Part shown: in pieces, positions 26,667 to 35,700 of the stretch
How positions within the stretch are numbered: position 1 is the first letter of the stretch
How the letters are laid out: each line of letters starts with the position of its first letter
The notes under the pieces: generated by a model
Database searches by the model: none
What the model was told of the DNA's origin: nothing
The model's input: only the letters and a program-made list of their open reading frames with translations
NCBI RefSeq assembly: GCF_018070465.1
Contig: NZ_JAGPXT010000005.1
Span: 186,001 to 250,000 of the forward strand
Length of the DNA: 64,000 bases
Direction of reading: 5' to 3'
From: Micromonospora sp. C95
Lineage (GTDB): Bacteria; Actinomycetota; Actinomycetes; Mycobacteriales; Micromonosporaceae
Program-made: the position numbers and the translations under genes

Positions 26667-26718
26667 GATGCGGCATGTCGCGCGATCACTTCCGGTGGAA
26701 GGCGCAACATGCCGCAAC
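26667..26718. terminator. Stem-loop between convergent genes
   Basis: Arms 26667-26683 and 26702-26718 (17 bases) pair with two mismatches around an 18-base loop. It lies between the end of the catabolic operon and the end of the oppositely transcribed membrane protein gene, so it could terminate both. No U-run is seen. Confidence 0.6.
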
Positions 26719-26749
26719 CCGCGACGACGGACGCGCCGTCGCGCGAGGC

Positions 26750-27877
26750 TCAGCGGCAGGCGGCGTCGACCCGGTGGACGGGGCGTACCCGCCGGCCCAG
26801 CCCTTCCAGCAGCGAGTCCTCGACGTGGAAGTCGTGGATGCGCAGCCGGTACCGGGGCAGTTCCTCCTCCGAGGGGCAGAGCACCTGTCCGCGTACCTGG
26901 TCGACCGGCACGTAGCGCACCCCGCCACGCTGCTCAAGGATCACCATGTTGACGTCGTCGGTGGTCACCACGTGCCCACGGATCTCCTCGGCCGCACCGG
27001 CAGAGGTCGCACCCGGCTCGCCCACCGTGGTCACGGTCAACGGCAGCACCGGCGTGCTGATCACCGGCAGCGCCGCCCAGACCAGCACCACCAGCACGGC
27101 GAGTTGGGTCACCGGGGCGAGTGGCTGGATGACCATCCGGGGCAGCGGCCCGGCGACGAAGAGAGCCAGCAGCGGTGGCACGACAAGGAGCACGATCGGT
27201 AGCGGCTCACCCTGCCGCCAGGCGTCGCGCAGCGTTGGCACGAGCAGCCAGAGGTAGCCGGCGTACCCCCCGACGATGATCAGAGCACGGACGGCGGCAC
27301 GTTCGTGCAGGCGTTCCGGCCGCAGTTGGAAGGCCGCCGCGAAGGCGGGCAGCAACAGCGGAAGGTACAGCAGCGGCCAGGTCACCAGCGCCATCAGGAA
27401 GCTCGCCACGACGAACCAGCCCGGCGTGATCTCCGTCCACCGGGCGAAGAGCGGCCGGCGGGCCAGTCGGTGCCCGCTGGCGGCGAGCACCCCGCCGAGC
27501 GCGAACACCGCGACCAGCACGGTGGAGAGCAGGCGGGCCGCCGTGGTGAGGAAGCCGGCGAGCAGGTTTACCGGCCCCACATTGGCCACCAGCAGCAAGG
27601 TGGTCTGCAACTCGCCGCCGGCCTCGATACCGAGCCGCAACACCGAGAAGATCGCCGGTACGCCGACCACCGCCGTCCAGAACGACTGGCTGGCGCGGGC
27701 CCGCCGCTCCACCTGATCCCAGCTGCCGGCGGCCTCCGTCGGTAGCGCTACGGGGGTCGGTTCGACCCGCCCCGCCGGGATCGGCAACGCCGGTGGCGGC
27801 GCGGCTGCCCGCAGTACGGGCGGGGGTGGACCGTCGGCGCCCGGATCGTCGGAGGCGGTGGCGGGTGCCGCACTCAT
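26750..27877 (-). CDS. Polytopic membrane protein coupled to an amino-acid-binding lipoprotein
   Basis: The 375-residue protein has a Pro-rich N-terminus of about 50 residues, six or seven hydrophobic segments (for example SFWTAVVGVPAIFSVLRLGI and WFVVASFLMALVTWPLLYLP) and a C-terminal domain of about 90 residues (MVILEQRGGVRYVPVDQVRG). I do not recognise the family by name. Its ATG overlaps the stop of the binding-protein gene (ATGA), so the two are probably made together and may interact. The closest parallel I know is the GlnX membrane partner of GlnH in mycobacteria, but the topology differs. Confidence 0.75.
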   Translation of the reverse strand: MSAAPATASDDPGADGPPPPVLRAAAPPPALPIPAGRVEPTPVALPTEAAGSWDQVERRARASQSFWTAVVGVPAIFSVLRLGIEAGGELQTTLLLVANVGPVNLLAGFLTTAARLLSTVLVAVFALGGVLAASGHRLARRPLFARWTEITPGWFVVASFLMALVTWPLLYLPLLLPAFAAAFQLRPERLHERAAVRALIIVGGYAGYLWLLVPTLRDAWRQGEPLPIVLLVVPPLLALFVAGPLPRMVIQPLAPVTQLAVLVVLVWAALPVISTPVLPLTVTTVGEPGATSAGAAEEIRGHVVTTDDVNMVILEQRGGVRYVPVDQVRGQVLCPSEEELPRYRLRIHDFHVEDSLLEGLGRRVRPVHRVDAACR

Positions 27878-28815
27878 CGTTGCGGTGCCTTGTCGTCGAA
27901 GTCCACAAGTCTCGGTACGTCGAGCGGTTGCGGTTGCCGCTTCTCGCCCCGCAGCCACGGCCCCAACGTGCGGTTGTACGCGGTCAGCCACGGGCTGGCC
28001 TCTCCGCTGCGTCCCTGCTGGTAGCTCTTGTCGAGAAAGTAGGCGACCAGGTCGCGCAGCGCCGGGTCACCGATCGGCACCCCGACGCCGAGCAGTTCGC
28101 TGGTGCCGAACGGCATGTCGACGATCTCGAACTCGGTCGGGTACCGGGCCAGGAAGCCCGCGAGGATCGTCTCGTCGGAGCTGACCGCGTCGTAGTTGCC
28201 GGCCCGGATGCCCTTGACGCAGTCCCAGACGTCCTTCACCACAAGCGTCCGGACCTGGTTCTTCTCCAACTCCGCCTCGGTGGTGGAGCCGCCGCTGGTG
28301 CAGATCCGGTACTTCGGGTTCCGCAGGTCCTCGATGGTGCGGATGGTGTCCTTGTGCCGGGTCGGAACCAGCACCTCCTGTGTGGTCACGAAGTACGGCC
28401 CGGCGAAGCTGACGAGCTTCTTGCGTTCTTCGGTGATCGAGAAACTGGAGACCACCAGGTCCACCACCCCGCCCTGGAGGGCCGGGATCCGGTCCTCCGT
28501 GGACACCGCCACGAACTCCAGCCGGTGCTCTCCCTCGTAGCCGAGGGAGGCGGCGATGTACCGGGCGATCTCGACGTCGAACCCGACGTGGTCCCCGTCG
28601 CGGATCTCGCCCATCAGCGGTTCGTCGTCGGCCACCCCGATCCGTAGGACCGGCTGGCCCCAGATGTGCGACTCGCGGAGCTTCTCCTGCACGGATGGCA
28701 GGTCCGGCTCCTGCTGACTGTCGCAGCCGGCCGCCGCACCGAGCAGCAGGGTCAGCGCGACCGCCGCCGTGGTGGCCACCGAGCGCCACCGGGAGCTGGA
28801 GAGGCTTACACCCAT
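27874..28815 (-). CDS. Amino-acid (glutamate/aspartate-like) binding lipoprotein, solute-binding protein family 3
   Basis: The 313-residue protein has a lipoprotein signal peptide (TLLLGAAAGCDS) and a family 3 periplasmic-binding fold: LRIGVADDEPLMG, GFDVEIARYIAASLGY, VDLVVSSFSITEERKKLVSFAGPYF. These stretches line the ligand pocket of glutamate/glutamine binders. No ABC permease or ATPase gene is nearby. Because it overlaps a polytopic membrane protein gene, it may serve sensing rather than uptake, as GlnH does in mycobacteria. The ATG at 28815 has GCGAGG upstream; a TTG at 28821 is less likely. Confidence 0.88.
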   Translation of the reverse strand: MGVSLSSSRWRSVATTAAVALTLLLGAAAGCDSQQEPDLPSVQEKLRESHIWGQPVLRIGVADDEPLMGEIRDGDHVGFDVEIARYIAASLGYEGEHRLEFVAVSTEDRIPALQGGVVDLVVSSFSITEERKKLVSFAGPYFVTTQEVLVPTRHKDTIRTIEDLRNPKYRICTSGGSTTEAELEKNQVRTLVVKDVWDCVKGIRAGNYDAVSSDETILAGFLARYPTEFEIVDMPFGTSELLGVGVPIGDPALRDLVAYFLDKSYQQGRSGEASPWLTAYNRTLGPWLRGEKRQPQPLDVPRLVDFDDKAPQR

Positions 28816-28909
28816 TGGCAACCTCGCTACGGTTCGGTGTCTCGTGTGGCACTGAAAGTAGCCGTCCGTGTCGAGGCAGCACCATCCGGCTGTCGGTCTC
28901 GGCGTGCGT

Positions 28910-29524
28910 TCAACGCCCGGAGAGCCGGATCAGCGACAGCAGGTGGGCGACCAGGGTGATGGGGACGCCGAAGGCGGGGACGAGACTCATCGGCAGGGTG
29001 GACATGAGTCCGGTGTCGAGATCGGCGCGCAGCAGACCGGCCGGACTGGCCGAGTAGAGGACGCCGAGAGTGACGGCGAGAATCAGGTCGGCGATGCCCA
29101 GGGCCGTCCAGACGACGAAGGTCCGGTTGGCGCGGTCGACCACGAAGGCCGCCACCAGTGGCGCGGTCAGCCCGATGGCCACGTCGCCGAGACCGGCCGG
29201 CAGGGCGAAGCCGGCCGGCAGCGCGTCGACGGCGGCGAGCGCCAGGAACGCCAGTCCCGCGACCCGCCAGGTCTGCAACAGGGTGAGGAACCGTAGATCG
29301 AGGCTGCGGGCCCAGGCACGGAACCGTGACGAGCGCACGGCGAGGACGAGCACCGTCAGCGGCGGGACACCGGCGGCGAGCGCGAGAGCCACCGGCGGGT
29401 CGCCCGGTGGGGTACGGAAGGCACCCAGGGCGCTCGCCGCGAGCGCGGCGCAGAACCAGCCGACCGCGACCATCGCGGGTGGGCTCGACAACCAGGAAGA
29501 CCGGGTACGCGCGGGCTCGGTCAC
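28910..29524 (-). CDS. Putative integral membrane protein divergent from an HxlR regulator
   Basis: The 204-residue protein has about six hydrophobic helices (AMVAVGWFCAALAASALGAF, VALALAAGVPPLTVLVLAV and others) and no recognised catalytic motif. The GTG at 29524 has a GGAGGG site 5 bases upstream. Two CTTG-N7-CAAG sites lie between it and the divergent hxlR gene, so it is the likely target of that regulator. Function unknown. Confidence 0.78.
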   Translation of the reverse strand: MTEPARTRSSWLSSPPAMVAVGWFCAALAASALGAFRTPPGDPPVALALAAGVPPLTVLVLAVRSSRFRAWARSLDLRFLTLLQTWRVAGLAFLALAAVDALPAGFALPAGLGDVAIGLTAPLVAAFVVDRANRTFVVWTALGIADLILAVTLGVLYSASPAGLLRADLDTGLMSTLPMSLVPAFGVPITLVAHLLSLIRLSGR

Positions 29525-29533
29525 GGACCCCTC

Positions 29534-29592
29534 CAAGTGACTTGTGTTTTGCAAGTGACTCTAGGGAGGTAGCTTGTAATTCGCAAGCGACT
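29534..29592. promoter_or_regulatory. Tandem HxlR operator candidates
   Basis: Two sites read CTTG-N7-CAAG: 29541-29555 and 29573-29587. Their equivalent bases are 32 bp apart, three DNA turns. In addition CAAGYGACT occurs three times as a direct repeat (29534-29542, 29552-29560, 29584-29592). The sites fill the 79-bp gap between the membrane protein and hxlR starts. Confidence 0.65.
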
Positions 29593-29603
29593 CGGAGGTG
29601 CGA

Positions 29604-29957
29604 ATGTCATCGACCCGGAACCCGGCGCCCCGCTCGGACTGCGCGATCGCCGTCACGCTGGACCTCATCGGCGACAGATGGTCCCTGCTCATCGTGCGTG
29701 ACCTGCTGTTCCGCGGCGAGCTCAGATTCGCCGACCTGGCGTCCTCGGCCGAGGCGATGCCGACCAACACGCTCACGGACCGGCTACGTCGGCTGGAGGA
29801 GTGCGGAATCGTCGGACGTCGCCCCTACAGCGAACGTCCCCGGCGGTACGCGTACCAGCTGACCGAACGCGGCCGAGACCTCGCGCCGGTGCTGGACAGC
29901 ATCGCCACCTGGGGCACCACCCACCTGCCCGGCACCCGACGGCTCGGTGCCGGCTGA
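29604..29957 (+). CDS. HxlR-family winged-helix regulator
   Basis: The 117-residue protein has the HxlR signature: an N-terminal cysteine (SDCAIAVTLDLIGDRWSLLI, Cys13) followed by the winged helix (TLTDRLRRLEECGIVGRRPY). Several HxlR proteins sense electrophiles or redox change through this cysteine. It should control itself and the divergent membrane protein through the CTTG/CAAG sites between them. The ATG at 29604 has GGAGG 5 bases upstream, and a GTG at 29598 is the alternative. Confidence 0.9.
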   Translation: MSSTRNPAPRSDCAIAVTLDLIGDRWSLLIVRDLLFRGELRFADLASSAEAMPTNTLTDRLRRLEECGIVGRRPYSERPRRYAYQLTERGRDLAPVLDSIATWGTTHLPGTRRLGAG

Positions 29958-30086
29958 CCCGGACCGGTGGCGCGCGTCACCCGCGCGAAAGGGCGCATTT
30001 CCGACTCGCCCGGCGCTGTCGCAACACGCTGTTCATCCGGCAAGCTGTTGTTTGTCAGCTGTTCCGCGTGGTGAAGCTGGCTGCTG

Positions 30087-30114
30087 TTGACAGATCGGCA
30101 ATCTCCGACATTCT
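30087..30114 (+). promoter_or_regulatory. Promoter TTGACA-N16-CATTCT
   Basis: A consensus -35 TTGACA (30087-30092) is followed after 16 bases by CATTCT (30109-30114). Six more bases lead to the GTG at 30121, so the mRNA should be leaderless. It is the best sigma-70-type match seen in the window. Confidence 0.65.
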
Positions 30115-30120
30115 GGACGG

Positions 30121-30456
30121 GTGAGACGGTTCCCGGGATCCGACGCACGGACCGTGGCGGTGGTCGCGGCCCTGGCGGCGTTCTGGCTGCTCGCGGTGCT
30201 GGTGGTGGGGCGTCGGCAGGATCTGCTCGGGGTGGCGGGCGCGCTGCTCTGTGTCCTGCTCGCCACCGTCGCGGGGGTGGCCGTCACCGCTGCCCGCCAG
30301 CGCGACGCGGACGCGCGACCCGATCGCGGGCAGGCGTCCGTGGGGCCAGGGATCCAGCCGTCCGGGATCGATGCCGACACGCTGGAGATCCTGGGCGACC
30401 GGGAGGCGGTCCGCGCGATGCGGGACCGGCATCGACGCGATCGGCAGGGACGCTGA
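30121..30456 (+). CDS. Small membrane protein
   Basis: This 111-residue hypothetical protein has two adjacent membrane spans (TVAVVAALAAFWLLAVLVVG and LLGVAGALLCVLLATVAGVAV) and a charged C-terminal tail (IDADTLEILGDREAVRAMRD, then HRRDRQGR). No known domain is seen. A strong promoter ends 6 bases before its GTG, which supports it as a real gene. It converges on the kinase gene with a 24-bp gap. Confidence 0.7.
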   Translation: MRRFPGSDARTVAVVAALAAFWLLAVLVVGRRQDLLGVAGALLCVLLATVAGVAVTAARQRDADARPDRGQASVGPGIQPSGIDADTLEILGDREAVRAMRDRHRRDRQGR

Positions 30457-30480
30457 CCCGCCGCTCGCGGCAGGGACGGG

Positions 30481-31956
30481 TCAGCCGCTGGTGAGCGTGG
30501 GTGAAGCCAACCCGTTCAGACCCCGCCCGGCCAGGCACCGGTAGGTGGGATCGGTGTCCGCGTCCGCCGGCGGTAGCACCTCAAGATTCCAACCAGCCGC
30601 CTGGCGCAGCCCGCTGACCAGGCGGAACGTCTCCTCGTTGCAGACCTGACGCACCCGGGGATCCGCGACGATCTCGTCGTGGCCGGCATTGGCCAGCGCG
30701 GCCGGCAGTTGCCCCTGTACGTAGCTCTCCCAGGTGTGCCGGGCGTCGCAGGGCATTCGGCTGGCCTCGGCCCGCTGGGCTCGCACCTGCACCGGCCCGA
30801 AGCACTCCAGTTCCGTCGCGCACTGGGCGCCGGCGGGCAGCGCCTCCGGGTGGGTGGCACACCCCGGGCGGAGCATCCCGGTTGCCGCCGGACGGGCCGG
30901 GACGCTGGGCTGCGGTGCCGGCCCGCCACCGGCCGCCCAGGCGCCGACGCCCGCCGAGGCGGCGAGAGCAACCACCCCCGCCGCGCCGAGGAACCAGCGT
31001 CGGCGCCGGCTGCGCTCGGTGGATCCGCCGCTGGCCGGCGGTGCGGGACGGCCGGCGTCGTGGCCGCCGGTGGCAGCGCCGCCGATCGGTGCCACCCCGG
31101 GACTCACTCCGCCGCCGGCTGGGGCCGACCCGTCCAGCGTGAGGTTGGTGAGCATGTCCCGCAGTTCAGCGGCGGACGGCCGGTCTCCGGGATCGTTGGC
31201 CATGCCGGCCCGCAGCACGTCGATCAGATCGTTGGGGACGCCGGGCAGGCCGGGGATCGGCTGGTGGAACATCTCCAGCACGGTGACCAGGCTCGGGTTC
31301 CGCTCGCTCTGCCAGCGTGGCGGCCGGCCGTGCATGACCGCGTAGAGGGTGGCGCAGAGCGCGTACACGTCGACGGCCGGCGACGGTGGACTGTGGCTGA
31401 ACATCTCCGGCGGCGCGTACGCCGGGGTGAGCACCTCCAGCGCCACGGAGGCGTCCCGCATCTCGGCGACCACGGCGAGCCCGAAGTCGGCTAGTACCGC
31501 CGGGTTGAAGTGCGAGTGGAGGATGTTTGCCGGCTTGACGTCGCGGTGCAGCACACCGGCGGCGTGCGAGTGGGCGATGGCATCTGCGATCTTGATGCCG
31601 AGATCGCGGGCCTCGACGGCGCCCAGCGGCGAGTTGCGCATCCGCTCGGCGTACGACCCGTCACAGAGTTCCATGATCAGGTATGGGTGCTGGTCGATGG
31701 TGACCCCGACGTCGAACAGGTCGACCACGTGCGGGTGGGACGACATCCGACCGGCCGCGCGCGCCTCGCGCAGAAAGCGGGCCTGGTCCCGGTCGCTGAC
31801 CAGCGTCCGGTTCTCCACCTTCACGGCGACCTCGCGACCCACCGAGATCTGCGTCGCCCGGTAGACGGTGGCGTAGCCACCTCGGGCAAACACCTGCAAA
31901 TCGGTCAGACCAGGCACGATGGGCTTCGGCAGGGCGCCGGGCGGGGTGTCGGTCAC
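30481..31956 (-). CDS. Membrane-anchored Ser/Thr protein kinase (PknB-like) with a Cys-containing extracytoplasmic domain
   Basis: The 491-residue protein has an N-terminal kinase domain with ARGGYATVYRA (Gly loop), VAVKVE (Lys), HRDVKPANIL (catalytic loop), DFGLA and APPEM (activation segment). One membrane span (RRRRWFLGAAGVVALAASAG) follows, then an outer domain with several cysteines (MLRPGCATHPE, AQCATELECFGPVQ, RMPCDARHTWESYVQGQL) resembling septum-formation-type domains, not PASTA. GTG 31956 is chosen because TATTTT lies 7 bases upstream; ATG 32001 is the alternative and would overlap the next gene. Confidence 0.88.
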   Translation of the reverse strand: MTDTPPGALPKPIVPGLTDLQVFARGGYATVYRATQISVGREVAVKVENRTLVSDRDQARFLREARAAGRMSSHPHVVDLFDVGVTIDQHPYLIMELCDGSYAERMRNSPLGAVEARDLGIKIADAIAHSHAAGVLHRDVKPANILHSHFNPAVLADFGLAVVAEMRDASVALEVLTPAYAPPEMFSHSPPSPAVDVYALCATLYAVMHGRPPRWQSERNPSLVTVLEMFHQPIPGLPGVPNDLIDVLRAGMANDPGDRPSAAELRDMLTNLTLDGSAPAGGGVSPGVAPIGGAATGGHDAGRPAPPASGGSTERSRRRRWFLGAAGVVALAASAGVGAWAAGGGPAPQPSVPARPAATGMLRPGCATHPEALPAGAQCATELECFGPVQVRAQRAEASRMPCDARHTWESYVQGQLPAALANAGHDEIVADPRVRQVCNEETFRLVSGLRQAAGWNLEVLPPADADTDPTYRCLAGRGLNGLASPTLTSG

Positions 31957-31963
31957 AACTTCG

Positions 31964-31969
31964 AAAATA
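31964..31969 (-). promoter_or_regulatory. -10 element (TATTTT) of the kinase gene
   Basis: TATTTT on the minus strand lies 7 bases before the GTG at 31956. Its position inside the longer alternative reading frame argues for the GTG as the true start. Confidence 0.5.
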
Positions 31970-31987
31970 CCGAACTCTGCCGGCCGT

Positions 31988-32530
31988 TCACCGAACCGCA
32001 TCGGTGGCCGGCCCCACAGCCGATGTTCCGGCACGGCGCCGGTCGCCGTCCTGTTCCGGTTCGTCAGGAATCGATCCGCTTCCGCCCTCCGTGTCGATGG
32101 CGCCCGGGCCACCGGTGGCATCCGTGTCCGTGGACCGGCGCGCGTCCCACCAGAGGCCGCCGGCGGTCGCCAACGCACCCAGGCCCTCCCAGGCCGCCAC
32201 CCCGAAGAACCGCCCCGGCGCGATGTCGGCCAGCACCGCGAGGGTGAAGACCGTGAACGTGACCAGCCGGAACACCACCGTGAAGCGGTAGAAGACGCGC
32301 CACTCGGTGGCCGTGGCGAGCAGGTAGTAGACCCCCATGTTGAACGAGGCCATCGACGAGGCCGTCACGAAGACACCCGTGTAGTCGCCCGGTGCGCGGC
32401 TCGGTGGAATCTCGAAACCGAGCATCCGCAGCAGCGCCTCCGGCCAGAGCAGGCCGACCGCTCCCATCACCAGCGCCAGCACGCCGAACACCGCGATCGT
32501 CCACCCGGCGACCGAACGCGGCAGCCTCAT
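31988..32530 (-). CDS. Small integral membrane protein
   Basis: The 180-residue protein has about four hydrophobic helices (VAGWTIAVFGVLALVMGAVG, SFNMGVYYLLATATEWRVFY, VTFTVFTLAVLADI and FGVAAWEGLGALATAGGLWW), then a hydrophilic Asp/Gly-rich tail. The ATG at 32530 has GAGGGGGG upstream. It ends 31 bp before the kinase start on the same strand and may be co-transcribed with it. No function can be named. Confidence 0.75.
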   Translation of the reverse strand: MRLPRSVAGWTIAVFGVLALVMGAVGLLWPEALLRMLGFEIPPSRAPGDYTGVFVTASSMASFNMGVYYLLATATEWRVFYRFTVVFRLVTFTVFTLAVLADIAPGRFFGVAAWEGLGALATAGGLWWDARRSTDTDATGGPGAIDTEGGSGSIPDEPEQDGDRRRAGTSAVGPATDAVR

Positions 32531-32757
32531 CTTCGCCCCCCTCGACGGCACGACCGACGACATCGACGGTTGCGTGCACCCGCCACGCTAGCCGCCCGTC
32601 TCGACCGGCCACATCCCCGAAACCGGCAGATCCGCGCCGGCTACCGATCGACCGGACGAGTCCGGCCGAGGACCCCGACCCGGTTCCTCGACACCGCCCC
32701 CGCGCCGGCACACCGGCGGCGCCCGCCGAACGAGGCACGTCGACGTCGGCGGTGCGG

Positions 32758-35700
32758 TCAGCCGGGGGTACGCAGCCGGTTCAGCAACGCCTCCGCGGCG
32801 GCCCGCTCGCTGCGCTGCTCGGTGGCGTACGCCAGCCGGACCGCGTCCTCGGCGCTTGCCTTCGCCTCCGCCGGCCGCCCGCACGCGGCCAGCGCCTCAG
32901 CCAGTACGCTCGCCGCGACCACCTGGCTGCGGACGTCCTCGGCCTGCACCCGCACCGCCCGACTGGCCCAGTCCAACGCCTGTTCGCGCTGACCGTGGGC
33001 GAGCAGGGCCGAGGCGTAACGCGCCATCGACTGCCGGCGGGAGAAGAGCAGGGACGGGGTGGTGGCCGCCATCGTCGCGACCGGGGCGAGCAGGCCGACC
33101 GCGGTACCGGAGTCGCCGGCCGCCAACCGGGCGGTGGCCAGCAGCACCCGGGGGGCGACCTGTGCCGGCGCCTGCGGATTGTGCGGTTCCACCGTGGTGA
33201 GCACTGCGCGGGCGTCCCGCTCGGCGGCGGCCACGTCACCCATTTCCAGCGAGACGAAGCCACGCAGCGTGCCGGCCATCCCGGTGAGCAGCGGGTGAGC
33301 CGTCCGGTGACCGTACGCGAGCGCGTCGGTGAGCAGGTCTGCGGCGTGCTCCGGTTCGCCCAGCCCCCGGGCGACCACCCCCCGGACGACAAGCGCGAAG
33401 CCCTGCCCCCAGTCGTCCGACGCGGCGGCGAAGTCGCGGTACGCCCGCCGCGCCTCCCGGTCGGCGTCGACCAGCTCACCCAGCTCGGCGTTGGCGTACG
33501 CGTCGACCGCCCGGAGGGTGCCCACCGCCCACGCCTCACCGACCCGTTCACCGAACGGCAGGAAGACCCGGGCCAACCGGCGCGCCTCCCGCAGCCGACC
33601 GGCGAGCAGCCGGGCGAAGGCGGTGGTGCCACGCAGCCACGCCCGTCCGTACGGGTCCTTCAGCTCGGCGAAGAGCCGGGCGGCCCGGCCGAGCACCGCA
33701 TCCGTGCCGGCGAAGTCGCCCCGGGTGGTGGTCACCCAGGCCAGGTTCTGCAACGACCACGCCTGTCCCCGACGGTCGCCTACCGCCAGGCTTACCTGGT
33801 AGGCCGCCGCGAGTCGGCTGCTGGCCTGGCCCAGCCGGCCGACCAGGAAATCGGTCATGCCCAGCCGGCGCATCGCCGAGGCGCGCAGGGTGGGCAGGTC
33901 GGCGTCGCCGGCCACCTGAAGCGCCTCCCGCCAACAGGACTCGGCCCGCCGTAGGTCGCCCATCACCTGCTGGGCCTGCCCGGCCAGCAGCAGGGCGCTG
34001 GCCCGGGTCGCCGGATCTCCCGCGTTCGCGGCGATCTTCTCGGCCGAGGCCAGGGCGTCGGCCGCCCGACCGACCTGGAGCAGGGCCCGGGCGTGCGCCA
34101 CCCGGTCGACCGCGGGTATTCCGTCGCGGGCCAGCTCGGCGGCGCGTTCGGCGTACTCGACGGCCAGTGCCGGCTCCCCTGCGTGCAGCGCCCGGCGGGT
34201 GGCCCGGCCCAGCGCCGCCACGCCCAGCGGTGCGACCGCCCGGGCCGGTGCGTCCGGACGTAGCGTGACCGCGTCGGCAAGCGCGCTGGCCCGCTCGACG
34301 TGCTCGGCCACGAAGTCGTCCCGAGCGCCCTCCGGGAAGCCGCCCGGCCCGGTGCCGCTCGGGCCGGCGGTCTCGGTCATCGGAGCCGCCCAACGCGCCA
34401 GCGCGGCGTGCCGTTCCGCCAGTTCCGCCTTGCTGATCCCGGAGTACGCGGCCTCCCGCATCAGCGGGGTGGCGAAGGCGTAGCCACTGCGGGTGCGGTG
34501 CAGCATCCGGCGTTGCAGCAGCTCCTCGACGGCTCGTTCAAGCTCGACGGCGGCGACGGCGGCGGGGCGGCCGTCCCGACCGGTGCGCTGCTCCCGCAGC
34601 GCCTCCAGCGCACCGTCCGGCACGGTGTCGCCGACCACGGCCGCGTCCCGTAGCACCGAGCGGGCCTCGGCGGGCAGGGCGTCGATCCGGGCGGCGAGCA
34701 CCGCCGCGAGGTCCCGGGAGAGCAGCCGGCTGCTCAGGGAGCCGGGCGCCAGCCGCCAGCTGTTGCGTGCCCCGGCGGTGAGCGCGCCGCGCTCCATCAG
34801 CAGGGTGACCAGTTCCGCCAGGTAGAAGGGATTTCCCTGGGCGGTGGCGAGCAGCCGGTCGGCGTCGGCCTGGGGTAACCGTCCACCGCCGAGGTAACTG
34901 GTCAGCAGCCGGGCCGCATCGGCACCACGCAGCGGCGGCAGCGGCTGCACCTCGGCATCGGAGACCCGGGCCAGTGTGCCGGCGGCACGGACCAGCTCGG
35001 GCCGGCCGAGCAGCAGCACCAGCACCGGTCCGGTGAGCCGGGACAGGGTGATCTCCAACGCGTCGATGGTCTCCGCGGTGGCGTCGTGCAGATCGTCCAC
35101 GATCACCACCAGCGGCGCCTCCTCGGCGAGCGCGCTGAGCAGGTCGGCCACCGCGTTGGGCACCGCGTCGGCGTCGGCCGGCGGCTGGGCGCTGCTCCAC
35201 TCACCCTGGTCGGTGGGGCCGCCGACGGGCAGTTCCGCGTACCCGAGCAGAGCCAGGAGTTGGTCGGTGGCGACCGGGGCCGGCTCGGTCCGGGTACGGC
35301 TGAGTCGTTGGCCGAGCCGGCGCAGCCGTTCCTCCACGGCGGCCCGGGTGACCGCGGTCGCGGCGTCGTTGGGCAACCCCGTGGCGGCGCGTACCAGGTC
35401 GGCGAGGGGTGCCAGCCGGCGACGCTCGCCGAACGCCGCACAGCGCACCGACAGGACCCGGGCGCCGGTGTGCGCGGCGTACCGGCCGGCGCCGACGTCG
35501 TAGCCGGCGGCGAGGCGCTCCACCTCGGCGGCGAACCGGGACTTGCCGATGCCCGCCTCGGCCGTCATCAGCAACACCCGGGGCTCGGTACGGTCGATCA
35601 CCTCGGCGAGTCGGCCGGCCACCCGACCGATCTCGGTCTCCCGGCCCACGAACGGCGCCTCGTCGCCCAGACCGGAGCGGGTACCCGGCGCGTCCAGCAG

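Noticed and set aside
26750..27877. Naming this protein GlnX
   Set aside because: The position beside a GlnH-like lipoprotein fits, but the number of spans and C-terminal domain differ and there is no pknG gene here.
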